This document shows, in pieces, positions 49,148 through 56,747 of a DNA stretch of 64,000 bases; within the stretch, counting starts at the first letter, position 1, and every line of letters starts with the position of its first letter. This DNA is from Acetothermia bacterium UBA3571. Lineage in GTDB: Bacteria > Bipolaricaulota > Bipolaricaulia > Bipolaricaulales > Bipolaricaulaceae. The notes under the pieces are model-generated. The model made no database searches. It was not told where the DNA came from and was given only the letters and a program-made list of their open reading frames with translations. The translations under genes were made by a program, and so were the position numbers. The stretch is from the NCBI GenBank assembly GCA_002375995.1, contig DFNI01000044.1, forward strand, positions 548 through 64,547, read 5' to 3'.

Positions 49148-49984
49148 ATGAGGGAATTTTGGAGGGCGTTTCGGAAGAACAAAGCCGGCCTTGTGGCTTT
49201 GGCGTTCGTCCTGTTCCTGGGAGTGGTAGCCGCTTTGGCCGACCTCTTGACGGAACACGATCCCTTGGAACCCGGCCTGGGACGCCCTTTTTCCCCTCCA
49301 TCCCGAGCCTTTCTCATGGGCACCGATGATCTAGCACGGGACATCTTCAGCGGCGTAATCCACGGGGCCCGGGTCTCCTTGATGGTCGGGTTGAGCGCCG
49401 CGGCCACCGCCTCCTTGATTGGGATCCTCATCGGCTCCGTGGCCGGATTCCTCGGAGGCGCAGTGGATTATGTGCTTATGAAGTTATGCGAGCTATTTCA
49501 ATCCCTTCCCATGTTCCTGTTCGCCCTGGTCATTGTCAGCTTTTTCGGCAACAACATCTGGAACATCGTGATCGTGATTGGAGCCATCACCTGGCCGAGG
49601 ATGGCGCGGCTTGTGCGCGCCGAGATCCTCCATTTGAAGGAGATGGAGTTCGTCACCTCTGCTCGAGCCGTGGGGTTAAGCAGCACCGGGATCGTGTTCA
49701 AACACCTTTTGCCAAACGTGCTTCACGTCATCGTGGTAACCCTCTCCCTGGATGTCGGGACCGCCATTATTGTGGAAGCCTCGTTGAGCTTCCTCGGCGC
49801 AGGGGACCCCAACGTGATGAGTTGGGGTCGCATGTTGCATAACGCTCAGAGGTTCATCCGTAGGGCGTGGTGGATGGCCGTCTTTCCCGGCCTCGCCATC
49901 TTCCTGACGGTCCTTTCCTTAAACGTCTTAGGAGACGCGTTGAACGACGCGTTGAATCCAAGGCTAAGGGGAAGACGAGGATAA
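49148..49984 (+). CDS. Peptide-type ABC permease, DppC family
   Basis: 278 residues: N-terminal FWRAFRKNKAGLVALAFVLF, HDPLEPGL, the FLMGTDDLARDIFSGVIHG signature and EAA loop TSARAVGLSSTGIVFKHLLP, ending DALNPRLRGRRG. Last gene of the importer operon and followed by a strong terminator, so the two ATPases (DppD/F type) must be encoded elsewhere. Confidence 0.93.
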   Translation: MREFWRAFRKNKAGLVALAFVLFLGVVAALADLLTEHDPLEPGLGRPFSPPSRAFLMGTDDLARDIFSGVIHGARVSLMVGLSAAATASLIGILIGSVAGFLGGAVDYVLMKLCELFQSLPMFLFALVIVSFFGNNIWNIVIVIGAITWPRMARLVRAEILHLKEMEFVTSARAVGLSSTGIVFKHLLPNVLHVIVVTLSLDVGTAIIVEASLSFLGAGDPNVMSWGRMLHNAQRFIRRAWWMAVFPGLAIFLTVLSLNVLGDALNDALNPRLRGRRG

Positions 49985-49997
49985 AGGTCCCCTTTTT

Positions 49998-50028
49998 AAA
50001 AGGGGGGCCGCTTATGGCCCCCCTTTTT
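49998..50028 (+). terminator. Intrinsic terminator after the importer operon
   Basis: AAAAGGGGGGCC pairs with GGCCCCCCTTTT around a 6-base loop and the T run continues to five. Bidirectional shape, since A's precede the stem; it may also end the convergent gene at 50054. Confidence 0.9.
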
Positions 50029-50053
50029 CTCCACTCAGGCTAGGAAATCGCTT

Positions 50054-50806
50054 TCAGCCCGCCTGAGCCTCTGTGGCCACGAGGGCACGGATGAGAAATA
50101 CGTCGAGCTTGGCGCTCAGGGCCTTGATCCGCAGGATGTGCCTCCCCAGCTCCAAAGCCTCAGGGGCGGGACGCTCGGCCTTGGGACCCCGGGGGGCGAA
50201 CTCCTCCCGCAGGCCCTGGACCAAGCCCCTCACGATTCCCCGGAACTTGGCAGCTTCCTCCGGGGAAAGGGCGCTTATCGCGCCCTTGAGGTAAGCCTCC
50301 ACCCAATCCCGCACCTCGGCGAACCTACCGGCGGGCGCAGAGCCTCGGCCTTCAGGTCCACGCCCCGGGGCTTCAGGAGCCATGCCCTTGGGCGTCATCC
50401 GGGGGAAGGTCCCCATGTGTTCCCTGGCCTGCAAGTGCTCCCGCACACGCTGACCGATCCCCCGCTCGAACACGTCCTCGATACGGTGCAAGGATAGGGA
50501 GAGGATCACCAGGTCCTTCAGGGCCTCCTCACTGGGCCCCTCCGCTTCCTTTAGGGCCTCCAGGGCATCCTTGGCGAGCGCCATGGGCTTCGCCAACGCC
50601 TCCTTCAACGCGGGCATCTCCTCCACCTTATCCCACAAGGCGCTGAGTTCGGTGGCGATGGCCTTGATGAGCTCGGGGAACTTCTCGGGGGCCTGCGGCG
50701 CGGGCACCACCCCTTGTGCCATCGGCTGGGCAAGTCCACCCACCGCCAGCGAGAGGACGACCGCCATTCCCGCCGCGAGCTTTGCCACTTTGGAAACGTC
50801 CAACAT
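50054..50806 (-). CDS. Exported helical protein, unknown function
   Basis: 250 residues. Signal peptide around VAKLAAGMAVVLSLAVGGLAQ, cleavable after LAQ. The mature protein is amphipathic helix with Glu/Ala/Leu (PELIKAIATELSALWDKVEE, EALAKPMALAKDALEALKEA), a Pro/Gly-rich linker (GMAPEAPGRGPEGRG) and a second helical part (LSPEEAAKFRGIVRGLVQGL). The helical periplasmic layout recalls Spy/CpxP-type stress chaperones, but their LTxxQ motif is not visible. AAGGAGG precedes the ATG. Divergent from the membrane regulator, which may control it. Confidence 0.7.
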   Translation of the reverse strand: MLDVSKVAKLAAGMAVVLSLAVGGLAQPMAQGVVPAPQAPEKFPELIKAIATELSALWDKVEEMPALKEALAKPMALAKDALEALKEAEGPSEEALKDLVILSLSLHRIEDVFERGIGQRVREHLQAREHMGTFPRMTPKGMAPEAPGRGPEGRGSAPAGRFAEVRDWVEAYLKGAISALSPEEAAKFRGIVRGLVQGLREEFAPRGPKAERPAPEALELGRHILRIKALSAKLDVFLIRALVATEAQAG

Positions 50807-50933
50807 CTTTACCTCCTTGGTTTTCGGCCCATTGGGGCCGTGGTTGCTCGGAGCCTAGCCCGATCCCGGTCGCTGTTGAACCGAAGGGGGGTAAACGGCC
50901 CGGTCAAAAACGGATCAAAAGGGTTTGACCTCC

Positions 50934-50962
50934 TTGTGGTAGCTGGAGGTTTTGCCTATTTT
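50934..50962 (+). promoter_or_regulatory. Putative promoter of the membrane regulator gene
   Basis: TTGTGG, 17 nt, TATTTT, then 9 nt to the GTG at 50972, the leaderless spacing seen elsewhere. Nearby TTGACC at 50925 is an alternative -35. Confidence 0.35.
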
Positions 50963-50971
50963 GTCTTTACC

Positions 50972-51856
50972 GTGAACCTGGGGAAGAAAAGGGCTCGGAG
51001 TTTAGGTCTTGCCCTTGGGGTGATATTTCTGGGAGCCGCGTTGGCCCTGGGACTTTTGGGGGGAAGGCCTTCGGTGGAGGACGAGGCCTTCCGCACTCGG
51101 AGCTTGGACTACGTGGCCGCCTTCGCCACCGCCGTCCAGGGCTGGCTTGAGGAAGGGGATTTCGAGACCCTTGAGGACGCCGCCAGGTTCATGCTCCTGG
51201 GGAGCGCCGCCTTCGTGGAGGTGGTGTGGGACGGAGAGGCGGTAGTCAAGGAGGCCCGGGGCGATGTCTCCCCTCCTCCGCTGGAGGATACCCCCTCCGA
51301 GGCCGTGACCGCCTTCCACTCCCGGGATAGCGCCCGCTTCTTGGAGGTGGTCTATCCCTTGGAAAAAGGGTACGTACGGACCTGGCTCGAGGTGCCGTCC
51401 CTAGCCGGGGTGCCATGGTGGTTGTCCACGGTGGTGGGCCTCCTTTCGCTTTTGGGCCTCGGCGCCATCGGGGGGGCCTTGTACCTGGGGCATCGGAGCC
51501 CGGGCCCGGAGCCAGGGAGGAAAAGATCCCTTATCGAAGTGGGAGGTTTGGTGATCGACGAGGGGAGCAAAGAGGTCACGCTCTGCGGGAAGCCGGTCAA
51601 GCTCTCGCCGAAGCAGTACGCACTTTTGGTGCTCCTCGCTCGGGAACCGGGGAAGGTGTTCTCCGATCGGGACATCCTCCGGGAGCTCTGGCCCGACTCC
51701 CGGTATGCGAATTCCAAAGATGTAAAGCAGTACGTTTATCTCCTGCGGCGGAGGTTGGGGGAGGTGTTGCCCGGGGCCGAGGCCCTGATCGCCACCGTGC
51801 CCGGGTTCGGCTACAAGCTCCTCTCCCCGGAAGAGATCGGGTTAACCGATCGTTGA
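50972..51856 (+). CDS. Membrane-anchored transcription regulator with C-terminal OmpR-type winged helix
   Basis: 294 residues. N-terminal helix 10-30 (LGLALGVIFLGAALALGLL), then a periplasmic region 32-145 (with DYVAAFATAVQGWLEEGDFE), a second helix 149-172 (WWLSTVVGLLSLLGLGAIG), and from about 188 a cytosolic Trans_reg_C domain: VGGLVIDEGSKEVTLCGKPV, LSPKQYALLVLLAREPGKVF, DVKQYVYLLRRRLGE and VPGFGYKL. ToxR/CadC regulators carry this domain at the N-terminus with one helix; here the order is reversed. There is no receiver domain. The GTG start is uncertain because the frame is open upstream. A sensor of envelope state is a reasonable inference. Confidence 0.8.
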   Translation: MNLGKKRARSLGLALGVIFLGAALALGLLGGRPSVEDEAFRTRSLDYVAAFATAVQGWLEEGDFETLEDAARFMLLGSAAFVEVVWDGEAVVKEARGDVSPPPLEDTPSEAVTAFHSRDSARFLEVVYPLEKGYVRTWLEVPSLAGVPWWLSTVVGLLSLLGLGAIGGALYLGHRSPGPEPGRKRSLIEVGGLVIDEGSKEVTLCGKPVKLSPKQYALLVLLAREPGKVFSDRDILRELWPDSRYANSKDVKQYVYLLRRRLGEVLPGAEALIATVPGFGYKLLSPEEIGLTDR

Positions 51857-51893
51857 TGTACTTTCGACCGCAAAAGGGCTAAGGTGATGGACG

Positions 51894-52475
51894 ATGGTGC
51901 GGAAAATTTTGGCGATTCTCGCGGTATTTTCGGTCCTTTCCCCGGCGGGCGGGGCCCAGCCCACGGAGCCTCCCGTGCCACAGCTTGCGGTAGAGGTGAT
52001 GTCCCTCGTACGGGAGCTGCGGTTGGCGATGTACTACGCGGCGCTGGCGGTGTATGCCCCCACCCCGGCCGATCAGCACCTCTACTCCCAGCAGGTGGTG
52101 AACCTGATCGAGGGAGACGGTGGCGAACACTTCGTAGGAGAAGGGCCCCAACGGATACCCGGCATGCTGAACCGCCTCGCGGCCATCCATCGGGCCATTC
52201 CCCCCGACCTTTCTCCGATGAAGCGGCGGGCGGTGTTTCTCGTCTTGAACAACGTCCGCACCTTCCTCGAGCTAGCCCTGGAGGAGAGCCTGGCTTCGTT
52301 GAGGAAGGAGGACATCGAGGCCGGGGCAGAGCACATGCGCAAGGCGTTCGCGTTCCTCTTCGCTGCCTGGGGCGTGGAGGTGGAGACCCCCTACCTCGGG
52401 GGTGTGTGGCTCCTGCTCAAACACCTGGGGTACCAGCGGCCCACGCCCCCAGCAAGGGCCATCCCTAACCGGTGA
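51894..52475 (+). CDS. Exported helical protein, unknown function
   Basis: 193 residues with signal peptide MVRKILAILAVFSVLSPAGG. The rest is helical: LAVEVMSLVRELRLAMYYAA, QQVVNLIEGDGGEHF, and MKRRAVFLVLNNVRTFLELA. It resembles small periplasmic sensor or chaperone proteins in composition but no family is recognised. It follows the membrane regulator by 38 bases on the same strand and overlaps the histidine kinase stop by 11 bases on the other. Possibly the target or ligand-binding partner of that regulator. Confidence 0.65.
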   Translation: MVRKILAILAVFSVLSPAGGAQPTEPPVPQLAVEVMSLVRELRLAMYYAALAVYAPTPADQHLYSQQVVNLIEGDGGEHFVGEGPQRIPGMLNRLAAIHRAIPPDLSPMKRRAVFLVLNNVRTFLELALEESLASLRKEDIEAGAEHMRKAFAFLFAAWGVEVETPYLGGVWLLLKHLGYQRPTPPARAIPNR

Positions 52476-53829
52476 AGAGGGGAAGGGAAAAGAAGATGGT
52501 GGTACCTTCTCCCACCACGCTTTCGGCCCAGATCCGGCCTCCGTGGGCCTCCACGATGGCCTTGGCGATGGCCAATCCCAACCCCGAGCCCTCCTCGTTT
52601 CGGGAGCGATCCACCTTGTAGAAGCGTTCGAAGATGTGAGGTAGATCCTCAGGAGGTATCCCCGGCCCCTGATCCCGCACGGAGATCACCGCTTCGTTCC
52701 CTTCCCGCTTGAGGGTGACCTTCACTACTCCCCCAGGCGGGGAGTAACGTACCGCGTTGGCGAGGATATTTCCGAGGACTTGTCGAATCCGGTGCGGATC
52801 GGCTTCCACCACGAGGCCTCGTTCGAGCTCAGCCTCGATCTCGATCCCTTCCTCTTGGGCCACGGGACGGATCGCGTCACAGGTGCGCTCCACGAGCTCC
52901 GCTAGCTCCATTTCCTGTCTCTCCAAGGGCAAGGTCCCGGCTTCCGCCAAGGTGAGCTCCCGCAAATCTTCCACAAGCTTCCCTAATTGGAGGGTCTCCT
53001 CGTAGACCGGGGCCAGGGACTCCTGGGTTAGGGGGAAAATACCGTCCAGCATCGCCTCGAGATTCCCCTGGATCACGGTGAGGGGGGTGCGGAGCTCGTG
53101 GGCGATATCGGCGATGAGGTTCCGGCGCGCCCTCTCCGAGCGCTCCAGGGCCTCGGCCATGCGGTTGAAGGCCTGGGCCAGCCTCCCCAGCTCGTCCCTC
53201 CCCCGGACCACCACCCGGTGGGCGAGGTCCCCGGCGGCGATGCGTTCGGTGGCCCGGATGAGCCGCCTGAGGGGCGAGGCCAACTGCCACGCGAGCATTG
53301 CCCCTAGGATCCCCGCGGCCACGAGCCCGATGGCCACTCCCACGAGGGAGGCGTTCCGCACCGACTCCAGGAAGCTTTCCTCCAGCGGGCCGAGGTCCCC
53401 TCGCAGGGGGACCAACGCCCCCACCACTTCCCCTTCCACCTCCACCGGGATGCTGTAGCGGAGCCGATCTACCGAGACGTGCTCCCCAGGGGATACCACC
53501 CCCTTTTGGCACGCGATCACCTTCCCCGCGGGATCCACCAGGGCGTACTGGCTAAGGGGACCCCATTGGGCCACCTGCCCTCCGGGCCAGGTGATCACGA
53601 ACTTCAAGGTGAAAAATCGTTCCACCCCTTCCCAGGAGCGGTTCCTGGCCCAGAAGGCCCCTAAAAGCTCCGCCGCCTCTTTGGCGTGGGCCTCCCGGGA
53701 CTTTATCAGGTAGAGGTCGAAGCGCTCGTGTAACCCAGAGGTGGTGAAAAAATAAGTGCCCCCTACGGCCACCAGGGTGACCGCCACCATGGCTCCCACC
53801 AGCTTCCAGCTGAAGGACATGGTTTTCAC
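52465..53829 (-). CDS. Sensor histidine kinase (HAMP, HisKA, HATPase)
   Basis: 454 residues: membrane helix 8-28, periplasmic sensor region about 30-160, second helix 162-183, HAMP about 183-235, dimerisation domain with phospho-His 244 in DIAHELRTPL, and HATPase with NILANAVRYSPPGG, DQGPGIPPEDL and GSGLGLAIAKAIVEAHGG. BaeS/PhoR-like class I kinase. GTG start overlaps the response regulator stop (GTGA); an ATG three codons on, with GGAGGGG upstream, is equally good. The periplasmic ligand is unknown. Confidence 0.93.
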   Translation of the reverse strand: MKTMSFSWKLVGAMVAVTLVAVGGTYFFTTSGLHERFDLYLIKSREAHAKEAAELLGAFWARNRSWEGVERFFTLKFVITWPGGQVAQWGPLSQYALVDPAGKVIACQKGVVSPGEHVSVDRLRYSIPVEVEGEVVGALVPLRGDLGPLEESFLESVRNASLVGVAIGLVAAGILGAMLAWQLASPLRRLIRATERIAAGDLAHRVVVRGRDELGRLAQAFNRMAEALERSERARRNLIADIAHELRTPLTVIQGNLEAMLDGIFPLTQESLAPVYEETLQLGKLVEDLRELTLAEAGTLPLERQEMELAELVERTCDAIRPVAQEEGIEIEAELERGLVVEADPHRIRQVLGNILANAVRYSPPGGVVKVTLKREGNEAVISVRDQGPGIPPEDLPHIFERFYKVDRSRNEEGSGLGLAIAKAIVEAHGGRIWAESVVGEGTTIFFSLPLFTG

Positions 53830-54506
53830 CCCTCCGCCTGGAACTTGTAGCCCACCCCGTGCACGGTGACGATGAACCGGGGATTCTTGGGGTCGGGCTC
53901 TATCTTGTGCCGGAGGTTCTTGATGTGGGAGTCGATGGTACGGGGGAAGGAGGCGTAGGAGCGCTCCTGCACCGCCGAGAGGAGCTCCCTCCGGGTGAAG
54001 ACCTTCCCCGGGTGCCGAGCGAGATACGCCAACAGGTCGAATTCAATGGGCGTAAGCTCGACGAGCTTGCCCTCGAGCCTTACTTCCCTTGAGCCGAGAT
54101 CGATCTCCAGGGGACCGAAAGAGAGGCGCTCCGGCTCCCTGATGCCCTCCGCGCGGCGCAGCACCGCCCGGACCCGGGCTGCCAGTTCCCGGAGGGAGAA
54201 GGGTTTGGTCACGTAATCGTCGGCACCGAGCTCCAACCCGGCCACCCGGTCCGCCTCCTCGGAGAGGGCGGTGAGCATGATGATGGGGACGTCCGATTCC
54301 CGGCGGATCTTGCGCGCAAGCTCCAGTCCGTGGAGCTTGGGGAGCATGAGGTCAAGGATGATGAGGTCCGGGGAGAGCTCCTGATAACGCCGCCAACCTT
54401 CCTCGCCGTCGAAGGCCACCTCCACGCGATATCCCTCCCGCATGAGGTAAGCCTGCACCATCCGGGCGATCTCCCGTTCATCCTCCACCAAAAGGATCGT
54501 TTTCAT
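53826..54506 (-). CDS. OmpR-family response regulator
   Basis: 226 residues. Receiver domain with acidic pair EDE at 8-10, phospho-acceptor Asp52 in LIILDLMLPKLHG, Thr/Ser switch in LTALSEE and Lys in DDYVTKPFSLREL. Winged-helix output domain about 125-224 (LTPIEFDLLAYLARHPGKVF, VHGVGYKFQAEG). Transcribed before its kinase. Its ATG follows a TATACT box by 10 nt, with no Shine-Dalgarno. An 8-bp inverted repeat overlaps the -35 region. Confidence 0.95.
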   Translation of the reverse strand: MKTILLVEDEREIARMVQAYLMREGYRVEVAFDGEEGWRRYQELSPDLIILDLMLPKLHGLELARKIRRESDVPIIMLTALSEEADRVAGLELGADDYVTKPFSLRELAARVRAVLRRAEGIREPERLSFGPLEIDLGSREVRLEGKLVELTPIEFDLLAYLARHPGKVFTRRELLSAVQERSYASFPRTIDSHIKNLRHKIEPDPKNPRFIVTVHGVGYKFQAEG

Positions 54507-54516
54507 AACGAAAAAG

Positions 54517-54547
54517 AGTATACAGGGGCAACGCGGGGCTGCCCCTG
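54517..54547 (-). promoter_or_regulatory. -10 box and operator-like inverted repeat of the two-component operon
   Basis: TATACT (minus strand, 54522-54517) lies 10 nt before the response regulator start. Directly upstream CAGGGGCA and TGCCCCTG (54523-54530 and 54540-54547) form a perfect 8-bp inverted repeat with a 9-base spacer, placed where a repressor or activator would touch RNA polymerase. Confidence 0.45.
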
Positions 54548-54620
54548 GGAGTTATCACTGCAAAGCGGGCTCTTGCGTGCACCCATTATCCCGTCCCCCT
54601 CTGCAAAGGCCATGAAGAGG

Positions 54621-54650
54621 TTGCGAAGATTCTGTGGAGGCCCGTAAGAT
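54621..54650 (+). promoter_or_regulatory. Promoter of the acetate-CoA ligase operon, leaderless type
   Basis: TTGCGA, 18 nt, TAAGAT, then 9 nt to the ATG. Confidence 0.5.
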
Positions 54651-54659
54651 GAATTTACT

Positions 54660-56747
54660 ATGGGACTTGAGGGTCTTCTTTACCCGAAATCGGTGGCCCT
54701 GATCGGCGCATCGCCCAAGGAAGGGAAACTCGGGAACGTCCTCTTCAAGAACATGTCCACCTTCCCCGGCCGCTTTTATCCCGTAAACCCGAACTACGAG
54801 GAGATCGAAGGAATCAAATGTTATCCCAACGTATCCTCGCTTCCGGAAGTGGTGGACCTGGCGGTGGTGATCATTCCCGCGGACCCGGCCTTGCGGGTGA
54901 TCGAGGAGTGTGGCCGGGTGGGGGTGCGGAACGTGGTGGTAATCACCGCCGGGTTCAAGGAGGCGGGGCCAGAGGGGGCTGAGAGGGAAAGAAAGCTCGT
55001 AGAGATCGCTAAACGATACGGGATCAATGTGCTCGGTCCCAACTGCTTCGGCCTGATCTCCACCGAGGTGGGCCTCAACACCACCTTCGCCCTGAAGACC
55101 GCCCTCCCCGGGAACATCGCCTTCCTTTCCCAATCCGGGGCGTTCTGCACCTCGGTGTTGGACTGGGCGTGGGAGGAGAAGCTGGGGTTCTCCCACTTCG
55201 TGTCCCTGGGAAACAAGGCGGTCCTCAATGAGTCCCACTTCCTTAAACCCTTCGCCGAAGACCCCGATACCAAGGTGATCGTGGCTTATCTCGAAGGGAT
55301 CGCGGACGGGGAGGCCTTCATCCGGATAGCCCGGGAAGTGGTGAAGACCACCCCCATTGTGGTCCTCAAGGCCGGGCGCACCGAGGCGGGGGCACGGGCC
55401 GTATCCTCCCACACCGGGACCCTGGCGGGGTCCAACGTGGCTTATGAGGCGGCCTTTCGCAAATGCGGGGTGATCATGGCGCGGAACGTGGAAGAACTCT
55501 TCGATTACGCCTATGTGCTTGCCAAGCAACCCCTTCCCAAGGGGAGGCGCGTGGGGGTGATGACCAACGCCGGGGGGGCGGGGGTGATGGCCTCCGATGC
55601 GGTGGAGGAGTACGAGCTTGAGCTCGCCCGTTTCTCCGAAGAGACCATGAAGACCCTGCGGGAATTCCTCCCCCCGGCGGCCAACATCTACAACCCCGTG
55701 GACATACTGGGCGATGCCCACCCCGACCGATATGAGCGCGCATTGGACCTTGTGATCAACGATCCCAACGTGGACATGGTGGTGGCCCTCACGGCGCCGG
55801 CCCCCCTGATCCCCTTCGGGGTGCTCTCCCGGATCGTGGCTGCGGCCAAGGAGAAGGCCGAGAAACCGCTCACGGTGAGCTTCATGGCCGGAGAGCTGGG
55901 TGAGGAGGCGGAGGAGACCCTGCGGGAGGCGGGGATCCCGAGTTACTTCGACCCCGCCCGGGCGGTGCGGGCCCTGGCGGTGCTCCACCGGTATGCGGAG
56001 GTGCGCAAGAAGGAATGGAAGGAGCCCCGGCGGCTGAAGGTGGATCGCTCAAAGGTGCGGGAGCTCCTTGCGCGCGCCCACAGGGAAGGGCGGACGCAAC
56101 TGGGGGTGGAGGCCATGGAAATCCTCTCGGCCTACGGGATTCCCACGGCCCCAGGCCGTCTCGCCCGCACCCCGAAGGAGGCCGGGGAGATCGCGAAGGC
56201 CGTCGGAGATGAAGTGGTGTTGAAGCTCGTGTCCCCGGAACTCACCCACAAGACCGACGTGGGAGGAGTGACCTTGGGGCTCCGGCCAGAGGAGGTGGAG
56301 GCCGCGGCCCAGGAGATGCTTACCCGGATCGCGGCGCGCTTCCCCCAGGTCCGGATCGAGGGGCTATTGGTGCAGCGCCAGCTTCCCCCGGGACAGGAGC
56401 TGATCATTGGCTCTGTCCGGGACCCCCAATTCGGCCCCTTGGTGATGTTCGGGTTCGGGGGGATATTCGTGGAAATACTGCGAGACGTGGTCTTCGGGGT
56501 GGCCCCCCTTTCCCCGGATGAGGCCCGGGAGCTGGTGGAGTCCATGCGGGGCTATAGCCTCCTGCGCGGGGCGCGGGGGAGGAAGGGGGTAGCGGTGGAC
56601 GCAGTAGTAGAGGCGGTGGAGCGGATCTCACACCTCGTCTATGATTTCCCGGAGATAGTGGAGTTGGACGTGAACCCGCTCCTTGCCTATCCGGACGGCG
56701 TTGTGGCCGTAGACCTTAGGATCACCGTATCTCGGGAGGTAACGTGA
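54660..56747 (+). CDS. acd: Acetate-CoA ligase (ADP-forming), fused alpha and beta domains
   Basis: Converts acetyl-CoA, ADP and phosphate to acetate, CoA and ATP, saving energy in fermentation, or works in reverse. 695 residues: CoA-binding Rossmann domain (YPKSVALIGASPKEGKLGNV), two ligase domains with phospho-His251 in AVSSHTGTLAGS, a linker near 450, and an ATP-grasp domain (YGIPTAPGRLARTPKEAGEI, VVLKLVSPELTHKTDVGGV, FGFGGIFVEILRDV, VELDVNPLLA). Archaea often have separate subunits; this is the single-chain form. The preferred acyl group cannot be read from the sequence. No Shine-Dalgarno, promoter adjacent. Confidence 0.93.
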   Translation: MGLEGLLYPKSVALIGASPKEGKLGNVLFKNMSTFPGRFYPVNPNYEEIEGIKCYPNVSSLPEVVDLAVVIIPADPALRVIEECGRVGVRNVVVITAGFKEAGPEGAERERKLVEIAKRYGINVLGPNCFGLISTEVGLNTTFALKTALPGNIAFLSQSGAFCTSVLDWAWEEKLGFSHFVSLGNKAVLNESHFLKPFAEDPDTKVIVAYLEGIADGEAFIRIAREVVKTTPIVVLKAGRTEAGARAVSSHTGTLAGSNVAYEAAFRKCGVIMARNVEELFDYAYVLAKQPLPKGRRVGVMTNAGGAGVMASDAVEEYELELARFSEETMKTLREFLPPAANIYNPVDILGDAHPDRYERALDLVINDPNVDMVVALTAPAPLIPFGVLSRIVAAAKEKAEKPLTVSFMAGELGEEAEETLREAGIPSYFDPARAVRALAVLHRYAEVRKKEWKEPRRLKVDRSKVRELLARAHREGRTQLGVEAMEILSAYGIPTAPGRLARTPKEAGEIAKAVGDEVVLKLVSPELTHKTDVGGVTLGLRPEEVEAAAQEMLTRIAARFPQVRIEGLLVQRQLPPGQELIIGSVRDPQFGPLVMFGFGGIFVEILRDVVFGVAPLSPDEARELVESMRGYSLLRGARGRKGVAVDAVVEAVERISHLVYDFPEIVELDVNPLLAYPDGVVAVDLRITVSREVT

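Noticed and set aside
54555..55988. A 477-codon minus-strand frame over the acetate-CoA ligase gene
   Set aside because: It opposes a full-length, motif-complete enzyme and its own product has no recognisable domain.
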